Made by a program: the position numbers and the translations under genes. Below are positions 50,724-63,437 of a DNA stretch of 64,000 nt, piece by piece. The notes beneath the pieces are model-generated. The model made no database searches, was not told the origin of the DNA, and saw only the letters and a list, made by a program, of their open reading frames with translations. How positions within the stretch are numbered: position 1 is the stretch's first letter; the number at the start of each line of letters is the position of its first letter. The DNA comes from Copromyces sp. CBS 386.78 (lineage: Eukaryota > Ascomycota > Sordariomycetes > Sordariales > Sordariaceae). The DNA lies in contig MU839103.1 of the NCBI GenBank assembly GCA_030685235.1, positions 62,001 through 126,000 of the forward strand, given 5' to 3'.

Positions 50724-51783
50724 GTGGGAAGGTGGTGAAGATGGTGAAAGGGTGATCGTGCGAGATGGGGGCTTTGAAATGTCTTTGTTGAACTGGTCAT
50801 GGTTAACGTTTTTGTAATGGATAATGTCTGGTCTGGCTGTATATACCCAGGGGTGGAGTGAAAAAGAAGATCATAAAGAATAATGATCTGGTTTGGATAT
50901 CCACCATTGTGTCGGTTCTTTCCTTTGCATCGGCCCTCGTGTTCAACCTTGGAAGCTGGAAGATTACCCGGTCCTGCGGCTGAGTAACTTATGGTCCTTT
51001 CCGCTTATGACCCCCGTATCAACTCGCTGTGGCATTTGATGCGGATAAGTCTGTCGTGTTCGTCACCGGCCACTCTTGATGGCCCGATGTAATTCTTTCT
51101 GTGTGCTGTATCTTTCCTTGGAGAAGCTTCCAAACCGGCTTTCGGGGAAGGAATGGATTACTAGAGAAAGAAACACAATGGTAGTAGGGTGACCTCAAAT
51201 GAGATTCCTATTGCCTGGACTACTTAGTCGGTCGGCCCAGCCAAAAACAAGCATTAAAGGGTCCAATCCCAAAACGGTCTGGAAGGAGAGGTTCTACTCA
51301 AGACGTGTATAGTTACGAGTAGACAAGAGGCCGACCATGGTTGGCACCGTGACTGTGGCTAACCAGCAAAATGTGTAGAATGAGAATTTGACGGGCCCAT
51401 GACTTACAGCATAGAAACAGATCATATCAAGCATAGAGACACTTTCTAGGTCAGCTCTGGTTTAGTGTCGATAGAAAGAGGAAACAGTTATGGGGGGAAA
51501 AGAGAACCGGGAAATGGGTATTCAAGAATAGGCATTAACAATACCAGACACCACGCAACGCGATGCGGACTAACTACTACTAATGATAAAGATAACTGAC
51601 AGACGAAAACGCCTGCGGTGCTATGGTGCTGCAGCCCCTCTAGCCCGTGACCGTCCCGTCTCTGGGGCCCGACGGCAAACCGGTCCCGCCTCTCGGTATG
51701 TATAAATGCTGGCTGGCTATTAAATGATATTTGGCGTCATCTTGCCGTCGCGTCGTGGGTGTGCCCTTTTCCGCGTGATTCGT
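50724..51783. other. Convergent 3' intergenic region
   Basis: 1.06 kb between the NADase and HET-C2-like genes. No gene or repeat recognised. Confidence 0.45.
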
Positions 51784-52563
51784 CTATTTCTTGATGCCCT
51801 TGCTGTCGAGGAAGGCCTTGAGGATGTTGACAATGTTCTCGAGAGCGGCGAGGTACTCCTTGAGCTGAGCGTTGGCCTTGTCCTCGTCATCGCCGAGCTT
51901 GCTGTAGAAGTCCTTGCGGTAAGGGCAAGCGCTCATGGCGGCGCTGAAGATGGGCTTGATGAGGAAGCTGTGGTGGGGCTTGAGGGTGACGTCGTAGGCA
52001 GAGCGGAAGGAGACAGAAAGCTCCTGGTCAGCGGCAACGACGTTGTTGGCGAGACCCTTGCATGTGAACTCGAGACCTCTGGAGGATCGCTTGTTAGCAT
52101 ACCGTTCCTTCTTCCTGGAGCCTTCCAGACCAAGGTTTTCTTACCTGACGAGCCAGAGGAGGGCCTGGCCGGCCTTGTTCTGCTTTTCCTTTTGCTCGTT
52201 GTTAACAAGGTCCTGGAGAGTCTCGGACTCGGTCGGGTGGGAGAGGAAACGCTGGCGGATTTTCTAAAACAGATGGAAGCACATGGTTAGCTAGCTGTAC
52301 TCGGCGTATGTATGGAACCTCGATAAGCAATTGCTGGACATGGACAGTTGACGCACCTCGACATTGCCGAGCATATCGCTCTTAACGGGGGAGAAGGCGG
52401 CAGAGCCGAGGACATCGAAGATGGAGACTAGCGACTCGGCAGCCTCGAGGAACTCGGTGGTAGGGATGGCATTCTCCTTGTCGGCCTGGACGGGCACGTC
52501 GGTGAAGGAGCGCTTGAGGGTGTCGAGGTAGGTACCTCCGGGGGGGATCTGGCCGGTAGACAT
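51784..52563 (-). CDS. Glycolipid transfer protein, HET-C2-like
   Basis: Three exons (52357-52563, 52145-52263, 51784-52078); 206 aa, close to Podospora HET-C2 (208 aa). Opening block TYLDTLKRSFTDVPV. The sugar headgroup site is present: Asp63, Asn67, Lys70 (SDMLGNVEKI), Trp106 (LLWLVRGLEF) and His144 (VTLKPHHSFL). The C-terminus ends LKAFLDSKGIKK. Role: cytosolic all-alpha protein that moves glucosylceramide and related glycosphingolipids between membranes. In Podospora the orthologous het-c gene controls vegetative incompatibility with NLR partners het-d/het-e; no such NLR lies in this window, so only lipid transfer is inferred here. Confidence 0.94.
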
Positions 52564-52591
52564 GGTGGTGGTAAGTGCGTTGGTGGTGATG

Positions 52592-52609
52592 GATGATGAT
52601 GATGATGAT
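52592..52609. repeat. GAT trinucleotide microsatellite
   Basis: Six tandem GAT units about 30 bp upstream of the GLTP start codon. Confidence 0.85.
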
Positions 52610-53225
52610 GACGATGAAGATGGTTTTGGAGAAAAGAGAAGAAGGTCAACTTGGAATGTTTAGAAGCAACAACGGACTCGACGGGACAAGGTGGGAAAGG
52701 GGGTTCAGTCGGGCACTGGCGAGTGGAACCGTGGAACTTGAAACTGTCACGATCCCGTCCCCAATCATTCGGCCGTGCCCCGCCCAGCCCCAGAGCTAGG
52801 GGACAGGTACCTGAAGGCGGCTGTGCTAGGCTCGCTGGGGCAAAGAGGCCCCGGACATGGACGCCCTGAGACGCGGTAAGGTTCCCCTCCCCCGCAATCT
52901 GGTGTGTGGTAGGCACGGGATGCCTTTTAAACATGCCCTGACGACGATACCGCGGACTTCTAGCTAGGTATTCAGTTTTTGTATTTTCATTGGTCAGCTT
53001 GGATGTTTGAACCCACTATTCTACGCTTGGAGCTTTGCAGTGGACTCGCGTTCCTGAAAGTCTCCAACTTCCATGTTCTTGACTCTGAACATGATTGAAG
53101 AAGCATTTGATTGAGGCGCAGTTTTCTTGTCTTGGGACCCTAAATAAGGTCTCTTCAGAACATGACAACTTCTTTGATCAACATGCTCAAGATATCTTGA
53201 GTGTTTGACGGAACAGCATGCGGTG

Positions 53226-53254
53226 CACACACACACAAAACACACACACACACA
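53226..53254. repeat. CA dinucleotide microsatellite
   Basis: About 29 bp of CA repeats interrupted once by AAA. Confidence 0.9.
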
Positions 53255-53967
53255 GGCCCTGACATGCATTTACAGTTCAGCTGCACACAGACCACGCGGT
53301 CGCATCAATGCATTGCGGCGGAACACAATAACTGTTAGCATGACGTCATTCCGAAGTGAGTGTGTTAGTAGTGAAGCCTCCCAACATGCCTCTGTAGAGG
53401 TAGCCTCTTTTCTTTGATGATTGTTTTTCCACTCTTCTAACCCCGGCCTGTGCCCCGTCTTCCACTTAACGTATTGATCTCTTCACACGGCCAACCGCAG
53501 ACACGGGGAAACAAGAAAAAAGGATACACAACTGAAGTCGGATCAGAGATGCCGAGGGTTGGGGAAGTTGCATGTTATACTGCCCTCTTCTCTTTCTTGG
53601 CGCCCCATCAACACACCTGGGCACACGTATTTTTCCATATTCTCGAACCTGTTTATTCTCCGAGTCATCCCCTCATTGCTTTCTCGACTCTCGTCATCCT
53701 CACCCTGGTTCAGCGGGCTTCCCTTCCATTCAGCATCCTTGCCGTTCCGCTTCCTAAAAAGAACATGATGCTACTACGGCTCTCGTTCTTATAAACGCCA
53801 GGTCCTGCCTATCATCCGACACCCTGCGTATTTCTCAGTGTTCCCGTCTTGCTCAGCTGGCCAAGAACTCCTTTTGATACCACCCCTTCTATCCTCTTTC
53901 CAAAGAGAACATTGTCTCGCCAGAGCGTACCTCTCTCTCCTGGGGACCAAACAATAATATCACAACA

Positions 53968-56870
53968 ATGGCTACCGAGCTGGCTGCAGGTGGTCCTGCT
54001 CAGAGCCGTAAACACGAGCACAAGAAGAGCACCAGCGAAAAGCTCAAACATCCTATTCGCGAAATCCGAGAGAAGCTGGCCAACAGCAGTTTGCACGAAC
54101 ATCTGCACCACGAGAAGAACAAAATCGGAAAGTTCAAGAATCTGATCAATCCTCAGCATCGCCATGACGAGGCCCACGAAAAGGCCTGTGACGACAAGCG
54201 AACAAACATCTGTCTCTCCCACCGTTTCGAGTCCTTCTTCCCCGAGCGTGATGGCAACATCATCAAGTGGTATGTCGACGGCAGAGACTACTTTTGGGTA
54301 TGTTTGAACTCCTCTGATGATTCTCATCAAGTCACTTGATCTAACAACATCATAGGCTGTCTCTGTAGCCCTCGAAAAGGCAAAAGAGACCATCTACATC
54401 GCTGATTGGTGGCTTTCTCCCGAACTTTTCCTGCGTCGTCCTCCAGCCTATAACCAGGAATGGAGACTCGACCAAGTCCTCAAACGTCGTGCCGAAGCCG
54501 GCGTCAAGATCTATGTCATCGTATACCGCGAAGTCGAAGCCGCACTTACTTGCAATTCTGCTCATACCAAGCATGCCCTACAAGCCCTCTGCCCAGAAGG
54601 TTCGCCAGGACACGGAAATATCACCATCATGCGCCATCCCGACCACAATGTCCTGGAGAACGTTGCCGACATGACCTTTTACTGGGCCCATCACGAAAAG
54701 TTCATTGTCATTGACTACGAGATGGCCTTTATCGGTGGCCTCGACCTCTGCTTCGGCCGTTGGGACTACCACCAGCACAGTTTGGCAGATATGCACCCTG
54801 AAGGTGTCGCCAACGAGATCTGGCCCGGTCAGGATTTCAACAACAACCGCATCATGGACTTCCAAAACGTTCAGGACTGGAAGCAGAACGAGCTGACCAA
54901 GGCAGAGCATGGCCGTATGCCGTGGCATGATGTCGCCATGGGAGTGGTGGGTCCCACTGTCTACGACATTGCCGAACACTTCGTCCTTCGCTGGAATTTC
55001 ATCAAGAGAGACAAGTACAAGCGCGACAAGCGCTATGACTGGATTGAGCTGCAAGGCCGACAAGGAAAAGATGAAGATCTAGTCGGAGTTCAGAGGCCCA
55101 AATTCCCCGTGGGCGAGTACGTCGTTCATCCACTCACTCCCCTCACCAGCAAGCCTATCGTAGACCGAGGCACCGTACACGCCCAAATCGTCCGCTCCAG
55201 TGCCGACTGGTCGAGCGGAATCCTTACCGAACACTCGATCCAGAATGCTTACAGCGAGATCATCCGCAACGCACAGCATTACGTCTACATCGAGAACCAG
55301 TTCTTCATCACGGCTACTGGAGACCAACAGTCACCCATCCACAACACCATAGGCCGCTCCATTGTAGACGCCGTAGTCCGTGCTGCCAAGGAGGACAGAA
55401 AGTTCCGCATCATTATCATCATTCCTGCTATCCCTGGCTTTGCCGGTGACCTTCGCGATAATGCCGCTTTGGGTACGCGTGCCATCATGGACTACCAGTA
55501 CAAGTCCATCTGCCGTGGAGAGCACAGCATCTTCGAGCAGATTCGCAAGGAAGGAGTTGATCCCAACCAACACATCTTCTTCTTCAACTTGCGAAGCTAC
55601 GATCGACTAAACAGGACCGCTGCCGAGAAGAAGATTGAAAAGGAAGCCGGGTTGCCATACCAGGAGCTTCAGCGAGCCCAGGCGGAAGAAGTCATGGCAG
55701 AGGGGATCCACGGCACGAGCGACCCCCAAGGTGGCCGTGACTCCCACATGGGCAGCCGAAGAGACCAGAACGGTACTACGCAGGAATCCGAAGGCCAGAA
55801 GCACAGCCGTGACACGAAGAAGAAGTTCGAAGAAGCTAGGACCAAGGTCGAAAAAGAAGGAACGGGCGGTATTGAAAACATGAGCGCATACGCCAACGCC
55901 GACGGCGAGCTGGACGGCAACATCAACGGGGGCCACTTCAACGGCAGCAATCCGAACGCATCATCAGAAAACCAAACCAACACCGACACCAACAGCCCTC
56001 CAAGGGGTAAAGAGTACACCCGCGCCCAGTCTTCCTTCACCGTCGCCCATCACGCCATGGCCCGCACCGGATCCATAGCCCAAGTCAAGTGGGACGGCAA
56101 CCCGGAAGACGAGGTCAACAACTGGATCCAGGAGGAGCTCTACGTGCACGCCAAGCTGCTCATCGCTGACGACCGCATCGTCGTCTGCGGCTCCTCCAAC
56201 CTGAACGATCGCAGCCAGCTGGGCTATCACGACAGCGAGCTGAGCATCGTCATGGAGGACAAGAAGACGGTGCAGACCACCATGGACGGCCAGCCCTACG
56301 AAGCCGGGTGGCACGCTACCTCTTTGCGTCGATACCTGTGGCGGGAGCACTTAGGTTTGTTACCACCGCAGGATCTGGACGCTAGTGACGACCCGAATGC
56401 CCAACCTCCCGGCGATGACTCGCCCAATGATGTGTGGGAGTGTGATGAGAGCTGGAAGCAGGTGGAGGATCCGCTGAGCGATGAGCTGTGGGAGATGTGG
56501 ACGAGCAGAGCGACCAAGAATACCGAGGTGTTTAGGCACTTGTTTCATGCTGATCCTGATGATCATGGTAAGCTTTTCTTTTCTTTCTCCCTACACCCCC
56601 AGTGACCACCCCCCTTGTTCCCATAAAATGATTCACTAACACTTCCACCAAAAAGTCAAAACCTTTGACGACTACAACGCCTTCCTCCCCGCCAAGGGCG
56701 TCAAACCAGGCCACATCTTTGACCGGTTCATGCCGCCCACCGACGCTCGCAAAAAGCTGGAGCAGGTAAAAGGCCATCTGGTCTGGATGCCGCTCGACTT
56801 CCTCAAGGACGCGGACATGGCCGAGCGCGGACTCCAGGTGAATTCGTGGACGGAAAGCGTTTATACTTAG
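53968..56870 (+). CDS. Phospholipase D (two HKD motifs)
   Basis: Three exons: 53968-54297, 54356-56567, 56656-56870; 918 aa. A basic, His-rich N-terminus (RKHEHKKSTSEKLKHPIREI) is followed directly by the catalytic region; the PX and PH domains of yeast Spo14 are absent. HKD1 is HHEKFIVIDYEMAFIGGLDL with His223, Lys225, Asp230; HKD2 is VHAKLLIADDRIVVCGSSNL with His708, Lys710, Asp715. YIENQFFITAT and the FNLRSYDRLN segment are typical of eukaryotic PLDs. A disordered insert (about 540-660, Asn/Gly/Glu-rich) lies before HKD2. Role: hydrolyses phosphatidylcholine to phosphatidic acid and choline at membranes, in signalling and vesicle traffic. The last exon supplies the conserved DFLKDADM end. 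Confidence 0.95.
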
Positions 56871-57789
56871 AGGGGCGTACCACGATGGGTGAGGTTGAGG
56901 GTAATTGATTGGATTGAGACGATGCTTGTTTGAGTATTGTCATATTTCAGGATGGAGGATTCAGAAGCGGAAGGTTTATGATATGTTTCATGGGTGGTGG
57001 GTGTCCTTGTAAGAGACAGGTTCTCATGATATGATGATGGTGATGATCAGTATTTGGGCAAGAGGAGATGGCGCGCGACGTGACAGGACTGGGAGGGCAT
57101 TGTTATCATTCCTAGGTGTAATATTGTTAAGTGAATATGAGTATAATGACTGATGACATATCTGAAGAGTTCTCCAAGTGTTTAGTTCGGTTGTTGGAAC
57201 TTGATGCAGTCAGATGCCAGCTGCGCTTCTCTGCCTGACGAGCGGGGCAGCCAGTCGAGCATTGCCGGGCAGCAGGAAAAGCGTGATATCGAGGTTCATT
57301 CACATCACACATCACACCTCGTGCACAAGGGAAAGGGACGGAGAACGGAACAAGAGTTTGACGGATCAGCGAGTCCTACAAAGGACCGAAAACAAAACAA
57401 TTTCTTTTGATTAACCGATTCGGGCACGAAAATATCTCGAGTAGTGTGCCCCCGCTTGTTCCTATCATTCTTCCCGAATATCGATAGGGACCGAGTTCCA
57501 ACCCATTCAAGCAGGAAGTAAGTAATACCCATGAGGCATCATAGACCTCGACCTCGTTACCATATGAAAACCCCAATAACAACCCGTACTAATGATAAGA
57601 AAAAACCACCGCTGTGGTCTTGTACATTCCCAAGCAGACACTGACAACCTTGACAACGCGCTTATCTGTCGTAGACATAAAAGGTAATAGTAGTAAGAGA
57701 AAAGGAGGGGTAAAGAAAAACGCCCAGAAGACAACAAAGACCCAAAGAATATGAGAAGAAAGTAGGTTTAGAAAGGAGGAAGAGCGCGT
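56871..57789. other. Convergent 3' intergenic region
   Basis: 0.9 kb between phospholipase D and aspartate aminotransferase. No gene seen. Confidence 0.45.
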
Positions 57790-59625
57790 CTACTGCTGCT
57801 GCTGCACCTCCCTAACAACCTTGTCTACCGCTCTCGCAAAGTAATCGATATTCTTTGTATTTAGACCGGCCATGCTGATGCGGCCGTTCTTGGTCATGTA
57901 GACGTGGAACTCTTCCCTGAGCTTAGCCACCTGCATCTCGTTCAGCCCGGTAAACGAGAACATGCCGATCTGGTCGGTGATGTGGTTCCACGTGCCCGGG
58001 GTGCCGAGTTCCTCGAGCTTGGCCCGCAGAGCTTTCCTCATGTCGATGATGCGGCCCGACATGGTGCGCAGGTTCTCCTTCCACTCGGCAAACAAGGCCG
58101 GGTCGTTGAGCACGATCGAGGCCACCTTGGCGCCGTAGATGGGCGGGTTGGAAATCTCGGAGCGCTGCAGGAGGGCGAGCTGGGAGGCCACGCGGGTGGT
58201 TACGGAGGGAGCGTCTGATGAAGGGGCAGAGACGTAGTGGAAGCAGCCGGCGCGTTCACCGTAGAGACCAAAGTTCTTGGCGAAGGACTGGGCGACTACG
58301 AGCTCGAAGCCGAGCTCGACGAAGAGGCGGATGGCCGAGGCGTCGCGATCGAGGTCGCCGGAAGCGAAGCCCTGGTAGGCGGTATCGAAGAAGGGGAAGT
58401 GGCCCTTGGCGGCCATGATCTGGGCGATCTCGCGCCACTGGGCGGGCGTAGGGTCGACGCCGGTGGGGTTGTGGGCGCAGGCGTGGAGGAGGATGACGGA
58501 GCGCTCGGGGGCGTTAGACAGGGCGTTCTTCATGCCGACGAAGTCGAGGCCCTTGGTCTTCTTGTCGAAGTAAGGGTACTGGGCGATGGGCAGGCCGACG
58601 TTGGAGAAGATCTGGTTGTGGTTGGCCCATGTTGGGTTGCTGAGGTAGACGGTAGGCTTCTTGGAGGCATCGCCGTACGGGTTGTAGAAGCGCGAGAGGA
58701 AGAGACCGCCGAGATGGCAGGCGCCGGTGCCGGAGATGGTCTGGACGGAGGCAACGCGGCCTTCGGCGATGGCGGGAGCGCCGGCACCGAGAACGAGCTC
58801 GGCGGCTTTGCTGGTTAAGGAGGCAAGACCCGCGATGGGGAGGTATTCGTGGTTGGCTTCGGGGTCATTTCGTATGATTTCATCCGCCTATGTTTTGTGA
58901 AACCAATGGGTTAGTTTTCTGTGTCACACCTTGATGGCTTCTCGACAGTAATGCTGGCGATGGTGCGGGGAGAGCTGTAAGTGCCCCTGGAAGGTGGAGG
59001 AGGGGTCCAAATAAGGGGTCCTGTATGTCGCACAAAGGTGCCTAGCTTCAGGGCCCACCCCATCCCGCTCCAACGCCTACAGGCTTGGGTTCCCCGGATT
59101 GACACTCTGAGGTCCTCACCATGGAGCTGACGGGAACCCCATTGCGCCGCATCGCCAGATGGAAATAAATAAAGGAAACAATTGAGCGAAACTCACCTTC
59201 TTGACAACTGGTAATACCCACGGCTTCGCATTCTCATCTCTGTAAGCGCCAATGCCCTGGGAACCGAAAGTTAGCAATTGTCGTGATGCTTGGGCCACGC
59301 GACGCATGTGGGTGGCTGTGAGAAGCAAACGTACCAAATCAATCTTTGACGGACTTGTGTCGGCCTTGAAAGCTCTCGCCAACCCGAAGAGAGGATCCTC
59401 GGGAGCTTGAGGCACCACCTGGGCGGGGAAACTTGTTGTTTGTGGCAGCGCCATGTGGTTGGAGATGGCCTGGAGTCTGAGGAGGGGAGTCGAAGAGGTG
59501 GTGGTGGTGGGGTTGGTGTTGGTGATTGTGCGATTTGATGATGACGTTGGTGTGTGGTGGGAGAAGGAAGTGTGAGTGTGAGGAGCGGGAGCGGCAGCGC
59601 GCAATAAACTCGAGGCAGGCGCCAT
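57790..59625 (-). CDS. Aspartate aminotransferase, mitochondrial
   Basis: Three exons (59335-59625, 59197-59256, 57790-58887); 482 aa. The second exon is only 60 nt and encodes GIGAYRDENAKPWVLPVVKK. A long Ser/Thr/Pro-rich N-terminus with Arg and no early acids suggests a mitochondrial presequence; an in-frame Met in AISNHMALPQ (about residue 58) could give a shorter cytosolic form. Class I aminotransferase marks: SGTGACHLGG, NPTWANHNQIF, HACAHNPTGVDPT (substrate Asn), FFDTAYQGFASGD (Asp and Tyr of the cofactor site) and SFAKNFGLYGERAG with the PLP lysine at about residue 321. Reaction: aspartate + 2-oxoglutarate to oxaloacetate + glutamate; part of the malate-aspartate shuttle. Confidence 0.95.
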
Positions 59626-60421
59626 CTTGTCTGTTTGTATATGTGCTTTCTGCAGCGAGACGTGGAACGGACTCTCTTCGGTTGATTTGATGCAGTGTAG
59701 CTCGTAAACAGCTGCTGGCTACACCGACAACGGACGGGGGGGGTGACAATCAGCAGACTCAACCCGATCTGGCCACAAGCTCGGGTCGAACAATGAGGTT
59801 CCAACGGTCGGTAAGCGGTTTTCGTTCTCCTTTTATCTGTTCAGCCTGTACGGAAGGGCGGGAAGATGACTGGTTTCTTTCCTGGCTAGAAGCTGGGGGT
59901 CGTAGCACTCTCTTGGTTCAGGTTTGCAAGTCGTGACTAAACACGGACTGTGCGATTGGCCTTCTGGGTAGGTTGTTGTGTAGGATGGCCTGATAAGCGA
60001 ACAATGGACAAGTTGGGACGGATGGTGTGTCTGGGCGGTAGGATGCCGTAGTTAAGACAGGCGAGAGTTAGGCCGATTTGTTTCAAAAGTAGGAATCTAC
60101 GAGAACAGATAGAGCAAACAGCCCGTAGGACTGTGACATTATGTACTTGTTGGAGAACCGGTTTTGCTATGAGGTCAGATTACACAGTATAGACACCACT
60201 CAGGGGCGGCATGTGAACTAAGTCCCATACCGGGTCCGGCCGATTTGCGACCGAGGCACGATGAATCGCACAACAAGCTTGGGCCGTCACTTGACAGCTT
60301 CCCAAGACGGAAATTACCTCTACTCATGGAAACGCGGCCATGACTGCCCATCCAGCGTGACACCTTGTTCATCCAAATAAACGTGGATTTTCATCAGGCC
60401 TACGGTGGTTTCTAATAGGAA

Positions 60422-60780
60422 CTGTGCCACATGCCCCTGACAGCCGCCCGCCCCCACCAAGTACATATGCTTACCTTGGCAAAAATAAAGTGCACGTAAC
60501 GAGGTGGTTTCTCGTAAAAAGTACATCGGTCATTGGTTATTGAAAAAAACTTCGTATTTGAAAAATTCTTGGTCATTGAAAAAAACTTGGTCATTTAGAA
60601 ATTTTTGGTCATAGCTCAAAACCTTAATCCTAATGATAACCGATACCGGAAGTGATGAATATATACAATTATAATTTTTATTTTGTTAAAGAGTCTGGCA
60701 AAATGTGTGTGGACCTCCGTTAGCGCTGGCTGCAGCTGAATGGAGCTGGCAAATCTGGGTCGGGGGGCCATGTGGCACAG
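60422..60780. repeat. Inverted-repeat-bounded 359 bp segment
   Basis: CTGTGCCACATGCCCC at 60422-60437 faces its complement at 60765-60780 with 15 of 16 matches. Between them are short direct repeats of GGTCATTGAAAAAAAC. No target duplication is seen at the ends, so a mobile origin is only a possibility. Confidence 0.35.
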
Positions 60781-61544
60781 ATCATATTACAAGCCACCGT
60801 AAGGCCTGGAACGCTTCAAAGCATCGTGAATTTGCTCGTGTAAGTGCGCCCCAGTTGAACGGGACCGCAATGCGTGACTGAATGTGGAGGATGCCCACTT
60901 TATTTTAGCAAAAAGGTCCACTTGGAGCCCAATGGACACTGGACTTTGGTTGGACTAGGGATAGCTGAGCCTCCCCTTGAGGCCCTGGTAAGATTTGACG
61001 ACCTGTTCTGTTCTTGTGACTTGAAGAAACTGTCGGGCAAGGCCTTCCAGAGGGTCCCAGATCCATAATAGGGAGACGGTGAGTAAATCTTTGTCACCAA
61101 CCTGGACTCCAAATGCATCGTGATGCCAGGGGCAGATGATTGAATCTTTCGAGACGTCAAGACAGTCATAGTTTCCACTGCCCAGAACGCCAAGCAACGC
61201 ACACAGAGCCTCGAGGAATGCGGAAGGCTTCCACAGCGCAAAGAGCTTGCAGGAGCATGGTGGGAACATGGGCGGCCAAGGCGGCGTCTGTTCCCGTCCA
61301 AGCACGGTGGGGATCGCTGGGTACATATGTACACTACCAAACATCCACCAAACAGGAGAGGATGGAGACGGATGACCTCAGACATCCTCCACCACCTGGA
61401 ACTTTACAGGCTGTATTTAGCACGTGCGAGGTACCTGTGGAGCTGGATCGAAGTTGGCTTCTCCCGAGTCGGCTATTTTGGGACTGGACAATCCTGTGGA
61501 CTCTGGAGAACAAAAAAGGAGGGATTCACGACGGTCGAAATGTC

Positions 61545-61550
61545 AAAAAA
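61545..61550 (-). terminator. Polymerase III terminator of tRNA-Gln
   Basis: Six T on the minus strand, 12 bases past the tRNA 3' end. Confidence 0.65.
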
Positions 61551-61561
61551 TGCCCGAGAAA

Positions 61562-61652
61562 CCCTCGATCCTGGAATCGAACCAGGGTTGTCGGAAGCTG
61601 TAGGAGATTTCTGCATCAGAATCCGAAGTGATAACCGCTACACTAACCAAGC
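61562..61652 (-). tRNA. tRNA-Gln (anticodon CUG) with 19-nt intron
   Basis: On the minus strand: acceptor GCTTGGT, D-arm GTGTAGCGGTTATCAC, anticodon stem TCGGA with loop TTCTGA and anticodon CTG, an intron of 19 nt in the usual place after position 37, the other stem half TCCGA, T-arm CCTGG TTCGATT CCAGG, and acceptor ATCGAGG. B box GGTTCGATTCC is perfect. A run of six T follows within 20 bases, as a polymerase III terminator. The acceptor stem closes by Watson-Crick and G-U pairs except for position 1-72 (G-G). Confidence 0.8.
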
Positions 61653-63437
61653 TGTTTTCGTGGAAATTCCGGGCTTTGGACGTTTCCCCTAAAAGCTCCG
61701 ATCCCAACACAACACAACAATCTCGTATCAGATAAAGTGCCATACTAAGGTACCGTCAAGATAAACAATTCGATAGGTTTCTGAATCAACACCGATAATC
61801 AAAACCAAAAGAGGCGCCAAAGTGGTCAGATAGCTTGAACATATCCAATATTACCTGGTTGAGAGAGCTTGTTTTCTCTTTTCGAAACGAATCAGACGAG
61901 GTGGCATGTTCATGGCGCATTTCCACCTGCGCAAGCGCTCCAGATAAGACGATATAAGTCAGACACGGTTCGATACGGACTCGATAACTGTTCGTTGCAC
62001 CCAAGAATTAATGCCTCCCCGCGCTTTCCCTTTTGTCACAAGCCTCTTTTCAAGTATTTTTTTTCCCCTCCCCGCCCCGGACCAACCGCAATCCGGGGTA
62101 AAGACACCGCCAATGGTATCCGCGGGGTTAGGCGTAGATCTACCCCTGCCTGTCACTGGATCTTGTTTTTTTGTATTAGTCAACGGTTCACAGCCCTGAC
62201 AGTCAGGCATACGACACTGCGTGGTCCTCGGCATAAACTCTTCCGCCTTGTGCTTCCCCGAAGTCCCAAAGAAAGACCGAAAAATATGACTTGGTTTCTG
62301 GCCAGGCGCCAGCTTCTGCCTTTGGTGCTGACACCTCTCCACAAAACATGCCGGCGCCTGCGTGATGCCCAGTTCTTGAGCACTCCTGACTCTCGCTGAA
62401 CTGTCGGACTTGTTGTGAATTCGACAGGCCTGACGGCCCGGTGGAATACCAACGTTATCTACTGACGAAGATAACAGCAAGTTCACATGACCCTATGCAG
62501 GACTGAGAAACACCGAGAGTTTGAGAGTGTCAAGGTGACTAGCAAGACCGCCAGTTGTCAAAAATAAACCCTTCAATGAAAACAAAGTCTCTGGACCACA
62601 TGACAGTTGATGCGGTGAGGACGACGTCAGGTCCGGTGCTTGGACGAAAGAAGCAGGATTCCAGAAGAAGCCCGGACAGAGCGGCATGCCAAGATACGGG
62701 GGAGAGTCTGGAGATCAGGGGAATCGGCAAGCGGGAAGGAGATGATCCCGAATCCGGATAGCGGAAGACGGATGGGCGGGCAAGGCGGGGAAGACGAGGA
62801 GGAGAAGTGAGTGGAGCCGGACGGAAATCGGCATGGACGGATCATCGAAATCATCGTGATGGGCCTGTCCACTCCGTCCTGCCGTCTGCTGACGATGCCG
62901 TTAACGACTGGATGCCATGCTTCACGCTTGTGCCATCGACTTCGGCTGTCACCTGTGACCACCGCCGCATTTCTGGGGAACGGGAGCGGCCTGGGATGGA
63001 CTTCGACAGCTGTTCCTGCTGATCATTCCCGCATTCATACAATTGCCCCACAACAGCAGCCATACACCAATCAAACAGAGATGGCATTCCTCCCGCATCT
63101 TGGCAATAAGCTGGACAAGCCAAATGCCTGCCGCAGAGTCTTATCAGCTGCTTATCTCCCATCGTCACCTCCCGTCTCGAAGCTAGAGGTAGGTAGGTCC
63201 ACCAGTTTTTTCTGCCGAGCGGACAAGATTTCGTTTCAATCGGCTTTGAACTCCATCTACCATCATCTCCAGCCCGCCCTGCAGCAGCATCTCGTCGCTC
63301 TCTAGAAAACCGATCCCAGCACTTTGTCTTTTTACACAGCGTATATACCCAATTTGCGTTTAGTTCTACCACACAACAACGAACAGTCGGAAAAACAATC
63401 AAGTTTTGTGGTAATTACCACAACAAAATCAGTTAAG
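61653..63437. other. Intergenic region, no gene seen
   Basis: 1.8 kb between the tRNA and RRP1. Frames up to 180 codons overlap on both strands and lack domain likeness. The last 150 bp looks like the leader of RRP1. Confidence 0.4.

Larger units (their letters stand above)
52564..53967. other. Divergent promoter region GLTP / phospholipase D
   Basis: 1.4 kb with two microsatellites (separate entries) and a C/T-rich leader before the phospholipase D gene. No gene recognised. Confidence 0.5.
59626..61561. other. Intergenic region, no gene; AT-rich patch
   Basis: Upstream of the aminotransferase gene. It contains an AT-rich patch at about 60535-60700 with repeated TTGGTCATTGAAAAAAAC units and a pair of inverted repeats (next entry). 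No coding gene recognised. Confidence 0.45.

Noticed and set aside
49914..57789. A biosynthetic or defence gene cluster built from NADase, GLTP and PLD
   Set aside because: The genes have separate conserved roles, mixed orientation and no shared regulatory sign; only the NADase/GLTP adjacency is kept as a weak lead.
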